Shown: piece by piece, positions 47,056 to 55,388 of the stretch
How positions within the stretch are numbered: the first letter of the stretch is position 1
How the letters are laid out: each line of letters begins with the position of its first letter
Origin: Robinsoniella peoriensis
GTDB lineage: Bacteria; Bacillota; Clostridia; Lachnospirales; Lachnospiraceae
DNA length: 64,000 nt
NCBI RefSeq assembly: GCF_000797495.1
Contig: NZ_JTGN01000002.1
Span: 558,001-622,000 of the forward strand
Reading direction: 5' to 3'
Notes under the pieces: model-generated
What the model saw: the letters and a program-made list of their open reading frames with translations, nothing else
What the model was told of the DNA's origin: nothing
The model's database searches: none
Position numbers and translations under genes: made by a program

Positions 47056-48549
47056 ATGAAATTAAAAACAAGGCTTATCATAGCCTTTTTTGTAATTATA
47101 TGTGTCCCGCTTCTGTTAACAGGCGTAGCTCTGTTGGGTTTCAGTCAGTACCAGTTAAAATCCATAGAAGATAAATATGGAATCGACAATGTTTCCTATG
47201 ACGCATTTTCTAATTCAGTACAGATGCTGAGCATAACCACGAAGCGTATTTTTGAGGAGATGAAGAAGGAAGCCGACAAAGATCCGGATCAGTTTCTGGA
47301 TGTGGATTATCTGTGTACGATTAATGATAAATTGCAGGACAAGAATTCTTATCTCATTGTGCGCAAAGGAAGTTCCCAGTATTATTCGGGTACCTCTGAA
47401 AATAATGCACAGCTTTTTAAAGAACTGCCGGGACCCAATATTTATACAACGTCTGCTGACAGCGGAACGTATATCGGAAAAGATGTAAGGGCATTTGTAA
47501 AGCAGATTGATGTTACATTTTCGGATGAAACAGCAGGAAGCATTTTCATTATAACCAGTATGGATAATATGCTGCCGCAGATGAAGTCACTGCTTCGGGA
47601 TATGTTTATTACAATTGTTGTAATCCTGATTTTAACCGCAGGTCTTTTGAGTACCTGGATTTATTCGGGAATCAGTACACCGCTTCGAAAGCTTCGTGCA
47701 GCTACCCAGAATATCAAAGAAGGCAATCTGGACTTTACATTAGTAGCTGAAGGTGAAGATGAGATCAGCGAGTTGTGCCAGGATTTTGAAGAGATGAGGA
47801 AGCGGCTGAAGGAATCTGCCGAAGAAAAAGTAGAGTACGACAGGGAAAATAAGGAATTGATCAGCAATATTTCCCATGACCTGAAGACTCCGATTACGGC
47901 TGTGAAAGGCTATGTAGAAGGAATTATGGATGGTGTGGCGGATACTCCTGAGAAGATGAATAAATATATCCGTACGATTTATAATAAGGCTAATGATATG
48001 GACCGTTTGATTAATGAATTGACATTTTATTCGAAGATCGATACGAACCGTATTCCATATACATTTAGTAAAATTAACGTATCCAGTTACTTTGATGACT
48101 GCTTTGAAGAGGTTGGTCTGGATCTGGAATCTAAGAATATTGAGTTTTCTTATTTTAATTATGCAGATGAAGAAACCTGGATTATCGCTGATGCAGAACA
48201 GCTGAAGCGGGTAATTAATAATATTATAGGAAATTCCGTAAAGTATTTAGATAAGCCTAAGGGTTATATCAATATCCGGGTTAAGGATGTAGGCGACTTC
48301 ATTCAAGTGGAAATTGAGGACAACGGAAAAGGAATTGCACCGAAAGATCTGCCGCTTATCTTTGACCGGTTCTACCGTACAGATGCATCCAGAAATTCTG
48401 CCCAGGGCGGAAGCGGAATCGGATTGTCCATTGTTAAGAAGATTATAGAAGATCACGGCGGTAAAATTTGGGCAAGCAGTAAAATGGGAACAGGCACAGT
48501 TATGTATTTTGTGCTTAGAAAATATCAGGAGGTACCTGTCAATGAGTAA
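47056..48549 (+). CDS. HAMP-containing sensor histidine kinase
   Basis: 497 residues. Two membrane segments (about 5-27 and 180-203) flank an extracytoplasmic sensor (about 28-180). HAMP (about 200-255) is followed by HisKA with His274 (NISHDLKTPITAVKG), the N box INNIIGNSVKYLD, DNGKGIAP and GSGIGLSIVKKI. An extended -10 TGCTATACT (47011-47019) lies ahead. The gene overlaps the regulator gene downstream by 8 bp. The signal is unknown. Confidence 0.92.
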   Translation: MKLKTRLIIAFFVIICVPLLLTGVALLGFSQYQLKSIEDKYGIDNVSYDAFSNSVQMLSITTKRIFEEMKKEADKDPDQFLDVDYLCTINDKLQDKNSYLIVRKGSSQYYSGTSENNAQLFKELPGPNIYTTSADSGTYIGKDVRAFVKQIDVTFSDETAGSIFIITSMDNMLPQMKSLLRDMFITIVVILILTAGLLSTWIYSGISTPLRKLRAATQNIKEGNLDFTLVAEGEDEISELCQDFEEMRKRLKESAEEKVEYDRENKELISNISHDLKTPITAVKGYVEGIMDGVADTPEKMNKYIRTIYNKANDMDRLINELTFYSKIDTNRIPYTFSKINVSSYFDDCFEEVGLDLESKNIEFSYFNYADEETWIIADAEQLKRVINNIIGNSVKYLDKPKGYINIRVKDVGDFIQVEIEDNGKGIAPKDLPLIFDRFYRTDASRNSAQGGSGIGLSIVKKIIEDHGGKIWASSKMGTGTVMYFVLRKYQEVPVNE

Positions 48550-49231
48550 GATATTGATTATTGAAGATGAGGAAAGTATCGCAGATCTGGAAAAAGATTA
48601 TCTGGAACTGAGCGGTTTTGAGGTAGAAATTGAAAATCGTGGGGATATTGGACTTAAGAGAGCATTAGAAGAAGAATTTGATTTATTTATCCTGGATTTG
48701 ATGCTTCCGGGAGTAGACGGATTTGAAATCTGTAAATCCATCCGGGACAAGAAGAACACACCGATTCTTATGGTTTCGGCGAAAAAGGATGATATCGATA
48801 AAATCCGCGGTCTTGGACTGGGAGCAGATGATTATATGACAAAGCCCTTCAGCCCCAGTGAGCTGGTAGCAAGAGTGAAGGCACATATGGCACGTTACGA
48901 CAGATTAATCAGCAGTAATGTCCAGACAAATGATATTGTTGAGATTCGCGGTATTAAGATAGACAAGACGGCCAGAAGAGTCTGGATTAATGGAGAAGAG
49001 AAGACATTTACAACAAAAGAATTTGATTTATTAACGTTCCTGGCAGAACACCCGAACCACGTATTTACTAAAGAAGAGTTATTCAGCGAGATATGGGATA
49101 TGGAATCTATCGGTGATATTGCAACCGTAACGGTGCATATTAAGAAGATTCGTGAGAAGATTGAGTTCAACACGGCGAAGCCTCAGTATATAGAGACGAT
49201 CTGGGGTGTAGGGTACCGGTTTAAGATATAA
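48542..49231 (+). CDS. OmpR/PhoB-family response regulator
   Basis: 229 residues. ATG 48542 is preceded by AGGAGGT within the end of the kinase gene. The receiver has Asp52 (FILDLMLPGVDG) and Lys in MTKPFSPSE. The winged-helix DNA-binding domain contains LLTFLAEHPNHVFTKEEL and ends ETIWGVGYRFKI. Partner of the kinase at 47056; targets are not evident from adjacency. Confidence 0.94.
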   Translation: MSKILIIEDEESIADLEKDYLELSGFEVEIENRGDIGLKRALEEEFDLFILDLMLPGVDGFEICKSIRDKKNTPILMVSAKKDDIDKIRGLGLGADDYMTKPFSPSELVARVKAHMARYDRLISSNVQTNDIVEIRGIKIDKTARRVWINGEEKTFTTKEFDLLTFLAEHPNHVFTKEELFSEIWDMESIGDIATVTVHIKKIREKIEFNTAKPQYIETIWGVGYRFKI

Positions 49232-49266
49232 AAACTGTTCAAAATTGAAAAGAATTATAGTGAGAG

Positions 49267-49298
49267 CTGTCCTGATTATAAATTGGGACAGTTTTTTT
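49267..49298 (+). terminator. Terminator after the response regulator
   Basis: The 10-bp stem CTGTCCTGAT/ATTGGGACAG (wobble pairs) is followed by seven T residues. Confidence 0.88.
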
Positions 49299-49336
49299 GT
49301 GTTGGGAAAATTATCTTAATTTTTCTATTTAAGGAG

Positions 49337-49396
49337 TTGACATAAACAAAAAAGTATGCTTTAATACACATATAGTTAATTAGTCAAGTAACTAAC
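49337..49396 (+). promoter_or_regulatory. Promoter and YtrA-type operator of the GntR/ABC operon
   Basis: -35 TTGACA (49337-49342), a 17-bp spacer, and -10 TTTAAT (49360-49365). Downstream, an imperfect dyad reading GTTAATTAGT...ACTAAC (49375-49396) resembles the AGTTAGT-type operators of YtrA-subfamily GntR regulators, located where a repressor would block elongation. Confidence 0.75.
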
Positions 49397-49418
49397 CAAC
49401 AAACAAGAGGTGGTTTTC

Positions 49419-49787
49419 ATGAAATTAAACTTTGAGGATGAAAAACCTATTTTTATGCAGATAGCGGAGGGCGTTGAAGATGCGATTCTGACAGAGGCTT
49501 TTCAGGAAGAGGGACAGATCCCCTCAATTACGGAATTTTCAGTAACTTATAAGATCAATCCGGCAACCGCCCTGAAGGGAATCAATATGCTGGTTGAGGA
49601 AGGCATTGTTTATAAAAAGAGAGGTGTAGGTATGTTTGTAGCAGTGGGAGCGGTAGAGAAGCTGAGACAAAAGAGGAAAGATCAGTTCTTTGAGCACTAT
49701 ATCAGTGGAATGATTGAGGAAGCAAAGCGATTGAACATTTCAGATGAAGAATTATTAGGGATGATAGAAAGGGGATTTAGGAAATGA
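49419..49787 (+). CDS. GntR-family regulator, YtrA subfamily
   Basis: 122 residues. ATG 49419 follows GAGGTGG. The winged helix opens EKPIFMQIAEGVEDAILTEAF and includes PSITEFSVTYKINPATALKGINML. The short C-terminus without a ligand domain (about 45 residues) is typical of YtrA repressors, which control an adjacent ABC transporter. Its stop overlaps the ATPase start as ATGA. Confidence 0.9.
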   Translation: MKLNFEDEKPIFMQIAEGVEDAILTEAFQEEGQIPSITEFSVTYKINPATALKGINMLVEEGIVYKKRGVGMFVAVGAVEKLRQKRKDQFFEHYISGMIEEAKRLNISDEELLGMIERGFRK

Positions 49788-50632
49788 CAGGGATTGAAGT
49801 AGTAAATATCAGTAAAAGGTTTAAAGACACCGTGGCACTTGATCATGTGAATCTCCTTTTTGAGGAAGAAAAGATCTATGGACTGCTTGGAAGGAATGGT
49901 GCGGGTAAGTCTACATTGCTTAATATTATCAGTAACCGTATTTTTCCGGATGAGGGGCAGGTTCTTATGAATGGAGTACCGGTGAGGGAAAATGATCAGG
50001 CATTGGAACAGATTTATCTGATGAGTGAAAAAACATTATATCCGGAATCTATGAAAATTAAAGAAGTTTTCAAATGGAGTAAGGAATTCTACAAAAATTT
50101 TGATACGGATTTTGCAATGAATATGGCAGAGCAGTTCCGGTTAGATGTGAAAAAGAAGGTCAAAGGATTATCAACGGGGTATACTTCCATTTTTAAAAAT
50201 ATTATTGCATTATCGGTAAATGTACCTTTTGTTTTCCTGGATGAACCGGTATTGGGACTGGATGCAAATCACAGGGAACTGTTCTATAAGATTTTAATTG
50301 AAAAATATAGTGAGAATCCTTTTGCTGCAGTGATATCCACACATTTAATAGAAGAAGTTTCCAGCGTGATAGAGGATATTGTAATTATTAAAAACGGTCA
50401 GGTAATCCGATTGGAAACACGGGAAGAGCTTCTTAGCAGAGGCTATACGGTTTCCGGAAATGGAGCGCTTGTGGATACGTATATAAGAGGAAAAGAAGTA
50501 ATTGGTACAGATGTTTTGGGAGGCTTGAAAACTGCGTATATCATTGGCAGACCGGATCGTGCTAATCTGCCGAAAGGATTGGAGATAACCGGGTTAGATC
50601 TGCAAAAATTATTTATCCAGTTGACAAATTAG
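49784..50632 (+). CDS. ABC transporter ATP-binding protein, YtrB-like
   Basis: 282 residues. Walker A is GRNGAGKST, Walker B FVFLDEP, D-loop GLDAN and the switch His in ISTHLIEE. The signature loop reads LSTGYTSIFK, a departure from LSGGQ. The C-terminal ~70 residues form an accessory domain. It is coupled to the GntR gene and is followed by two paralogous membrane subunits, so it powers a YtrA-type transporter of unknown substrate, perhaps linked to cell-envelope stress. Confidence 0.9.
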   Translation: MTGIEVVNISKRFKDTVALDHVNLLFEEEKIYGLLGRNGAGKSTLLNIISNRIFPDEGQVLMNGVPVRENDQALEQIYLMSEKTLYPESMKIKEVFKWSKEFYKNFDTDFAMNMAEQFRLDVKKKVKGLSTGYTSIFKNIIALSVNVPFVFLDEPVLGLDANHRELFYKILIEKYSENPFAAVISTHLIEEVSSVIEDIVIIKNGQVIRLETREELLSRGYTVSGNGALVDTYIRGKEVIGTDVLGGLKTAYIIGRPDRANLPKGLEITGLDLQKLFIQLTN

Positions 50633-50643
50633 GGGGAAAGATT

Positions 50644-51396
50644 ATGAAACTGAAGTCGGTATATAAATATCAGATGAGAGAGTACGTTAGTGCCGGAACA
50701 GGCTACGCTGCTGTAGTGCTGTCGCTGATTATCTTTTTCAGCGGGTTAGTAATATTTGGGCAGATTGATGCCGGCGGTTCTTTTTCCGGATTAGAATTTG
50801 GAAGCATTATATTTGGATTTGTAATGGGATGTTCCTGTTTCCAGGAGGGATTTTTACTTATGATGCAAAATGGAGTTTCCAGAAAGACAATTGTTTTCAG
50901 CAGAATTTTAACCATAATAACCAGCAGCATTGCGCTTGCTGTATTAAATGAGCTGATTACGCTGGTCTGCAGGATATTTGTACATTTCAATAAAAACATT
51001 ATATTTGAAATCAATATTCTCCAGGTTATGTATCCTCAAATGCTGGGTGAAATGGAATCCCTGCCGTTATTCCTGATAAATATTCTGTTTTGGAGCCTGG
51101 CGCTTATGATGGCTACGCTGCTTGGATATTGTGTCAGTTCCTTACTGTATCATCTGTCAAGAACAACAAAGATTATTTTAGGAGTAGCCCTCTCTGTATT
51201 TGCTGTGGTTTTACTTCCAATTATAGATGTATTATTGGTTAAAGGGATCTATAAGAAATTACTGGACTTTTTCTTAATGGTAATGGGACAGAAAAGCCAG
51301 AATCCGTTTATTGCAGTGATTACATTTCTGGTAAGTACGGTAATTCTGGGAGGAATCAGCTATTTGTTAGTAATTCGTGCCCAGGTGCAGAAATAG
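50644..51396 (+). CDS. ABC transporter membrane subunit 1
   Basis: 250 residues with six predicted membrane segments. The opening MKLKSVYKYQMREYVS is shared with the next gene (MRLKSVFKYQFRDYKI), and both contain a QNxVSRK motif (MMQNGVSRKTIV), so the two arose by duplication. GGGGGAAAG lies just upstream of the ATG. It is part of the GntR-ABC operon; the substrate is unknown. Confidence 0.85.
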   Translation: MKLKSVYKYQMREYVSAGTGYAAVVLSLIIFFSGLVIFGQIDAGGSFSGLEFGSIIFGFVMGCSCFQEGFLLMMQNGVSRKTIVFSRILTIITSSIALAVLNELITLVCRIFVHFNKNIIFEINILQVMYPQMLGEMESLPLFLINILFWSLALMMATLLGYCVSSLLYHLSRTTKIILGVALSVFAVVLLPIIDVLLVKGIYKKLLDFFLMVMGQKSQNPFIAVITFLVSTVILGGISYLLVIRAQVQK

Positions 51397-51408
51397 AGGG
51401 AGAAAAAT

Positions 51409-52161
51409 ATGAGGTTAAAATCAGTTTTTAAATATCAGTTTCGGGATTACAAAATTTCCTATGTATTATTTTTTGGGATTTTACTGTTTCTGGAATTAGC
51501 AAACCTTGTTGGAATTAAGATAAGTGGCATGGAAGATAAGGGAATTTATTTCCGCAACGAATCAATGGTAGTATTGGCCGGGTTTATTATGGGAGCAAAT
51601 TCATTTCGGGAAAACTTCCAAATGCTGATGCAAAACAATGTCAGCCGTAAAATGATAGCGGCAGGAAGAATTTTAAATACACTGTTAAGCGGGATTGTTC
51701 TGGCGGTTATTTGCAGACTGGTTTCCCTGGTTTATGAACTGGCAGCATTGGGAGACGGTAATCTGCGGGCAGGAAATATCTTTGGCAAAATATACCCATC
51801 CTTTTGGGAGCAGGCAGGTGGATTGGAGAAGCTGGGGGTGGAACTTCTGTTCTGGTCAGGCTTTGTCATTCTATTTACGATGATAGGATATTTCTTCGGA
51901 GCGTTGTATTATAATCTGGGTAAGATTCAAAAGATGGTAATCAGCATTGGAGTTCCGGTAATCTTACTGATTGTGTTGCCGATCGTAGACCTGTATGCTG
52001 CAGGCGGCAGAATCGCAAAGTTCTTTTTGGGGATGCTTGCCCTTTTGTTAGGAGGCACGGGGGGTAATCCTGCATGGTCCTTCCTGAGTACTTTGACCGG
52101 TTCAGTAATATTTGGCGGTATTGCAGTACTGATTGTATTAAAATCTCCGGTGCAAAAATAA
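51409..52161 (+). CDS. ABC transporter membrane subunit 2
   Basis: 250 residues, the same length and topology as the preceding paralogue, including LMQNNVSRKMIAAGRIL and the terminal IVLKSPVQK (the first ends VIRAQVQK). It probably forms a heterodimeric channel with it. The gene is followed by a hairpin at 52165. Confidence 0.85.
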   Translation: MRLKSVFKYQFRDYKISYVLFFGILLFLELANLVGIKISGMEDKGIYFRNESMVVLAGFIMGANSFRENFQMLMQNNVSRKMIAAGRILNTLLSGIVLAVICRLVSLVYELAALGDGNLRAGNIFGKIYPSFWEQAGGLEKLGVELLFWSGFVILFTMIGYFFGALYYNLGKIQKMVISIGVPVILLIVLPIVDLYAAGGRIAKFFLGMLALLLGGTGGNPAWSFLSTLTGSVIFGGIAVLIVLKSPVQK

Positions 52162-52164
52162 AAA

Positions 52165-52215
52165 AGAGACGCTATAACCAGTTCTTTTATTGGTTGTAAG
52201 CGTCCCTTTTCTTTT
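52165..52215. terminator. Convergent terminator between the ABC operon and antiporter gene
   Basis: AGAGACGCTATAACCA pairs with TGGTTGTAAGCGTC (wobbles allowed), flanked by A-rich and T-rich runs; it can act in both directions. Confidence 0.82.
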
Positions 52216-52221
52216 AGAAGT

Positions 52222-53157
52222 CTATCTTAAAATAATAAATCCCATAAATGCAGCATAGCCCAATAGCATGATCCACCCTTCCATACGATTCAGTATCTTG
52301 CTTTGCAATGCAAATATAAATACGGCAATGCTGGCAACGATCAGAATCATGATATCGTAAATAGAAAACAGATTGACTGCAACCGGATGGAGCGCTGAAG
52401 ATGCGCCTAAAACCAGAAGGATGTTAAAGATGTTAGATCCTACCACATTTCCAAGTGCAATGTCGTTTTCTCCTTTTCGGGAAGCAACGATGGAGGTTAC
52501 CAGTTCGGGCAGAGAGGTACCAAGGGCTACAATCGTAAGGCCGATCAGTGTCTGACTGAGCCCAAAAGATTCAGCTATGGAAACGGCACTGTTAACTACC
52601 AGATCCCCTCCGATTACTATGGCAGCCAAACCGCCGATGATGCAGATGCCGCTTAAGAGCGGGGATAACTGCTTGATACCGTCAGTAGAGTCTGCCTGAA
52701 TTTCATTTCGGCTTTTTAGTGCACTTTTAACGGTGAACACCAGGAAGAGCACAAAGAAAGCAAGTAATATCCAACCGTCGATCTGGCCTACTTCATGGTC
52801 CAGAGACAGCAGAAGCAATACCGCGGTAATCACGATGGAGAAGGGAAATTCGCGTTTTAAAACGGAAGGTGTAATACCCATGGGCTTGATAGCAGCGCAT
52901 ATGCCCACTACAACCAGCAGATTAAAAATATTAGAACCAATAACATTACTTAGTGCCAGTTCATTTTGAGCCTCGATGGCAGCGGTGATACTCACGGAAG
53001 CTTCCGGCATGCTTGTACCAAATGCAACAACAGTAAGTCCGATGATGACACTGGGGATACGGAGAAGTCTTGCAATATTGGAGCTGCCTTCAACGAAGTA
53101 GTCGGCACCTTTTATCAGCAGTACAAATCCTATGATTAGCAGAACATAAGTTAACAT
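52222..53157 (-). CDS. Calcium/sodium antiporter (CaCA family, YrbG-like)
   Basis: 311 residues and about ten membrane segments. The two alpha repeats are clear: VVAFGTSMPEASVSITAA with SNVIGSNIFNLLVV, and IVALGTSLPELVTSIVAS with GNVVGSNIFNILLV. AAGGAGG precedes ATG 53157 on the minus strand. It exchanges Ca2+ for Na+ or H+ across the membrane. A perfect-spacing promoter lies at 53186-53214. Confidence 0.93.
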   Translation of the reverse strand: MLTYVLLIIGFVLLIKGADYFVEGSSNIARLLRIPSVIIGLTVVAFGTSMPEASVSITAAIEAQNELALSNVIGSNIFNLLVVVGICAAIKPMGITPSVLKREFPFSIVITAVLLLLSLDHEVGQIDGWILLAFFVLFLVFTVKSALKSRNEIQADSTDGIKQLSPLLSGICIIGGLAAIVIGGDLVVNSAVSIAESFGLSQTLIGLTIVALGTSLPELVTSIVASRKGENDIALGNVVGSNIFNILLVLGASSALHPVAVNLFSIYDIMILIVASIAVFIFALQSKILNRMEGWIMLLGYAAFMGFIILR

Positions 53158-53185
53158 TTTTTTCCTCCTTAAATGACCTGTTGTC

Positions 53186-53214
53186 ATCATACTGAATTAC
53201 CAGAAATTTGTCAA
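53186..53214 (-). promoter_or_regulatory. Promoter of the antiporter gene
   Basis: On the minus strand: -35 TTGACA (53209-53214), a 17-bp spacer, and -10 TATGAT (53186-53191). The rest of the 280-bp gap to 53437 is A/T-rich, with a second AATTTGTCAA copy at 53231 and no gene. Confidence 0.85.
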
Positions 53215-53437
53215 ATTATTTTATATAATTTGTCAATAAATAGCAGGGTATCGGTTGTATGAAATAATTATTACCAACTATTGCAAAGAATTATGATCAA
53301 TGTTATTATTTCCTATATTAAGCAAAAAACAACTGGAAAAATATTTACAGTAAAGGTGTTGTGTAATCAGTCAGAAAGTCAGACCCATACCGGCTTTTAT
53401 TATTAAAAAATAAAATATGCGAAAGAGGTAATCCTAT

Positions 53438-54112
53438 ATGTTAAATATAATCTATGAAGACGGCCAGGTTTTGGTCTGTGAAAAGCCGTCCGGTGTAGCG
53501 GTACAAAGCGCGGGAATTGGCACTATGGATCTGGAAAGCAGAATAAAAAATTATCTGAGTACAGAAAATAGTGGAAATGGCGAGCCTTATCTGGGAGTTA
53601 TCCACAGGCTGGATCAGCCGGTTGGTGGCGTACTGGTATTTGCGAAAACGCCGATGGCTGCTGCGGATTTAAGTAAACAGGCAGGTAATGGGGAGATGGA
53701 TAAAAGGTATCAGGCTGTAGTATGTGGAAAACTTCCCCAAATCCAGGGAGTGCTTGTGGATTATCTGTTTAAAGACGGTAAAACCAATACGTCCAGAATT
53801 GTAAAAAAGGAACAAAAAGGTGCCAAAAGGGCGGAATTACATTATCAGGTTCTGGAAGAAAAAGAAGGCTTGTCACTATTGGAAATTCACCTGATTACCG
53901 GGCGTCATCATCAGATCCGTGTGCAGCTGGCTGGTGCAGGAACACCTTTGTATGGAGATAAAAAATATAATCCCAAAACAGCAGGTGACCAGAGAACAAC
54001 TATCGGTTTATACGCCTGTAAGTTAAGCTTTTTACATCCAAAAACAAAAAAACAGATGGCTTTTTCCTGTGAACCCAAAGGTGATGCTTTTTCAATATTC
54101 ACGTCCAGATAA
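53438..54112 (+). CDS. RluA-family pseudouridine synthase
   Basis: 224 residues, shorter than most RluA/RluD proteins because it lacks an S4 RNA-binding domain. The catalytic motif HRLDQPVGGVLVFAKT carries Asp59. The motif GRHHQIRVQLA and LYGDKKYN lie further on. It isomerises uridine in rRNA or tRNA; the exact target is not deducible. AAAGAGGTAAT precedes the ATG. Confidence 0.92.
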   Translation: MLNIIYEDGQVLVCEKPSGVAVQSAGIGTMDLESRIKNYLSTENSGNGEPYLGVIHRLDQPVGGVLVFAKTPMAAADLSKQAGNGEMDKRYQAVVCGKLPQIQGVLVDYLFKDGKTNTSRIVKKEQKGAKRAELHYQVLEEKEGLSLLEIHLITGRHHQIRVQLAGAGTPLYGDKKYNPKTAGDQRTTIGLYACKLSFLHPKTKKQMAFSCEPKGDAFSIFTSR

Positions 54113-54216
54113 AAACATGGCGGATATTGCCATTTGTACCAGATGTCTGTCTTCTAATAATGAATAATCAAAATGAATCTGCACATCCTATTCTTACAAT
54201 ATAGGAGGGCGAAAGG

Positions 54217-55266
54217 ATGGGCAGAGCAGAGAAATATAAAGAAGTACTTATCGTAATAGGGATTGCAATTGCAGTATTCGTTGGAATGAAATACCTGCTG
54301 CCATTTGTAGCCCCTTTTTTTATTGCGTATATTATCGTGCGGATACTGAATCCATTTGTAAAGCGGCTGCAGCGCAGGATAAAAATAAAGAAAGAATGGC
54401 TTGCGGCTGTGGTACTGGGATTCTTTTCAATTTTACTGATTGGCGGACTGTATTATCTGACAATCCAGCTGTTTGCGCAGATTAAAGCCATAGTATCCAA
54501 TCTGGACAGTTATGAAAAAGAATTCAGACTGATACTTGGAAACTGCTGTTCTGCGATGGAGCAGACGCTGGGGATTCAGGCAGAAGCCATTGAAGATTTT
54601 GTATATCAGAATATTCAGGTTATGACAGACCGTCTCCAGGTATATATTGTGCCGGATATGTTTAATTATTCACTGCAGTATCTGCTTGGTTTTGTGAAAG
54701 CGGCAGGATTATTTTTTGCATTATTTGTATCTGTACTGCTTTTATTAAAGGATTATGACGAAATACATGATAAACTTAAAAAGTTTGAATTATACCGCAG
54801 AACAGCTACCGTTTTGAATCGGCTTTGGGGACTTGGCGGAGCCTACTTTAAAGCACAGCTCATTATTATGAGTATCGTTTCTGTTATCTGTGTTGCAGGA
54901 CTTTGGGTGATTCGGTACCCCTATGCCCTGTTGGTTGGATTGCTGATCGGCGTATCGGATGCACTTCCATTTATCGGAACCGGAACGATACTGATACCCT
55001 GGGCGTTGGTATGTGCTCTGCAAGGTGATTTTGTACACGCTGCAGCATATGCCACGTTGTTCTTTGTTGCAAATACTACCAGAGAATTTCTGGAGCCTAA
55101 GATGATTGGAAAAAAACTTGGTGTTTATCCCATTGTAATTGCAGTTGCAGTGTATGCAGGAATCTGTATTTACGGGGTTGCCGGGGTAATTCTTGGACCA
55201 TTGACTTTGCTGGCTATTGTGGAGATTTACAAAGAGATTAAGAGAGGGGAAGTAATGGAAGAGTAG
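54217..55266 (+). CDS. AI-2E family membrane protein
   Basis: 349 residues with about eight membrane segments arranged as in the AI-2 exporter (TqsA/YtvI) superfamily: FVAPFFIAYIIVRILNPFV at the N-terminus, then DALPFIGTGTILIPWAL and EPKMIGKKLGVYPIVIAVAVYAG in the C-terminal half (quoted in parts). Members export autoinducer-2 or act as Na+/H+ antiporters; sequence alone does not decide. GGAGGGCGAAAGG lies before the ATG. Confidence 0.88.
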   Translation: MGRAEKYKEVLIVIGIAIAVFVGMKYLLPFVAPFFIAYIIVRILNPFVKRLQRRIKIKKEWLAAVVLGFFSILLIGGLYYLTIQLFAQIKAIVSNLDSYEKEFRLILGNCCSAMEQTLGIQAEAIEDFVYQNIQVMTDRLQVYIVPDMFNYSLQYLLGFVKAAGLFFALFVSVLLLLKDYDEIHDKLKKFELYRRTATVLNRLWGLGGAYFKAQLIIMSIVSVICVAGLWVIRYPYALLVGLLIGVSDALPFIGTGTILIPWALVCALQGDFVHAAAYATLFFVANTTREFLEPKMIGKKLGVYPIVIAVAVYAGICIYGVAGVILGPLTLLAIVEIYKEIKRGEVMEE

Positions 55267-55311
55267 ATTTTACCTGTTTACCAATGGTTATCCATGTCTA
55301 ACACAGCATCA

Positions 55312-55340
55312 TTGACAATTCTATTGTATTTCTATATCAT
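55312..55340 (+). promoter_or_regulatory. Promoter of the sensor operon
   Basis: -35 TTGACA (55312-55317), a 17-bp spacer, and -10 TATCAT (55335-55340), about 50 bp before the regulator gene. Confidence 0.78.
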
Positions 55341-55388
55341 ATAAGATAGAATAATAAAGAATTAAAATAAATGTTCAGGGAGGCAGAT

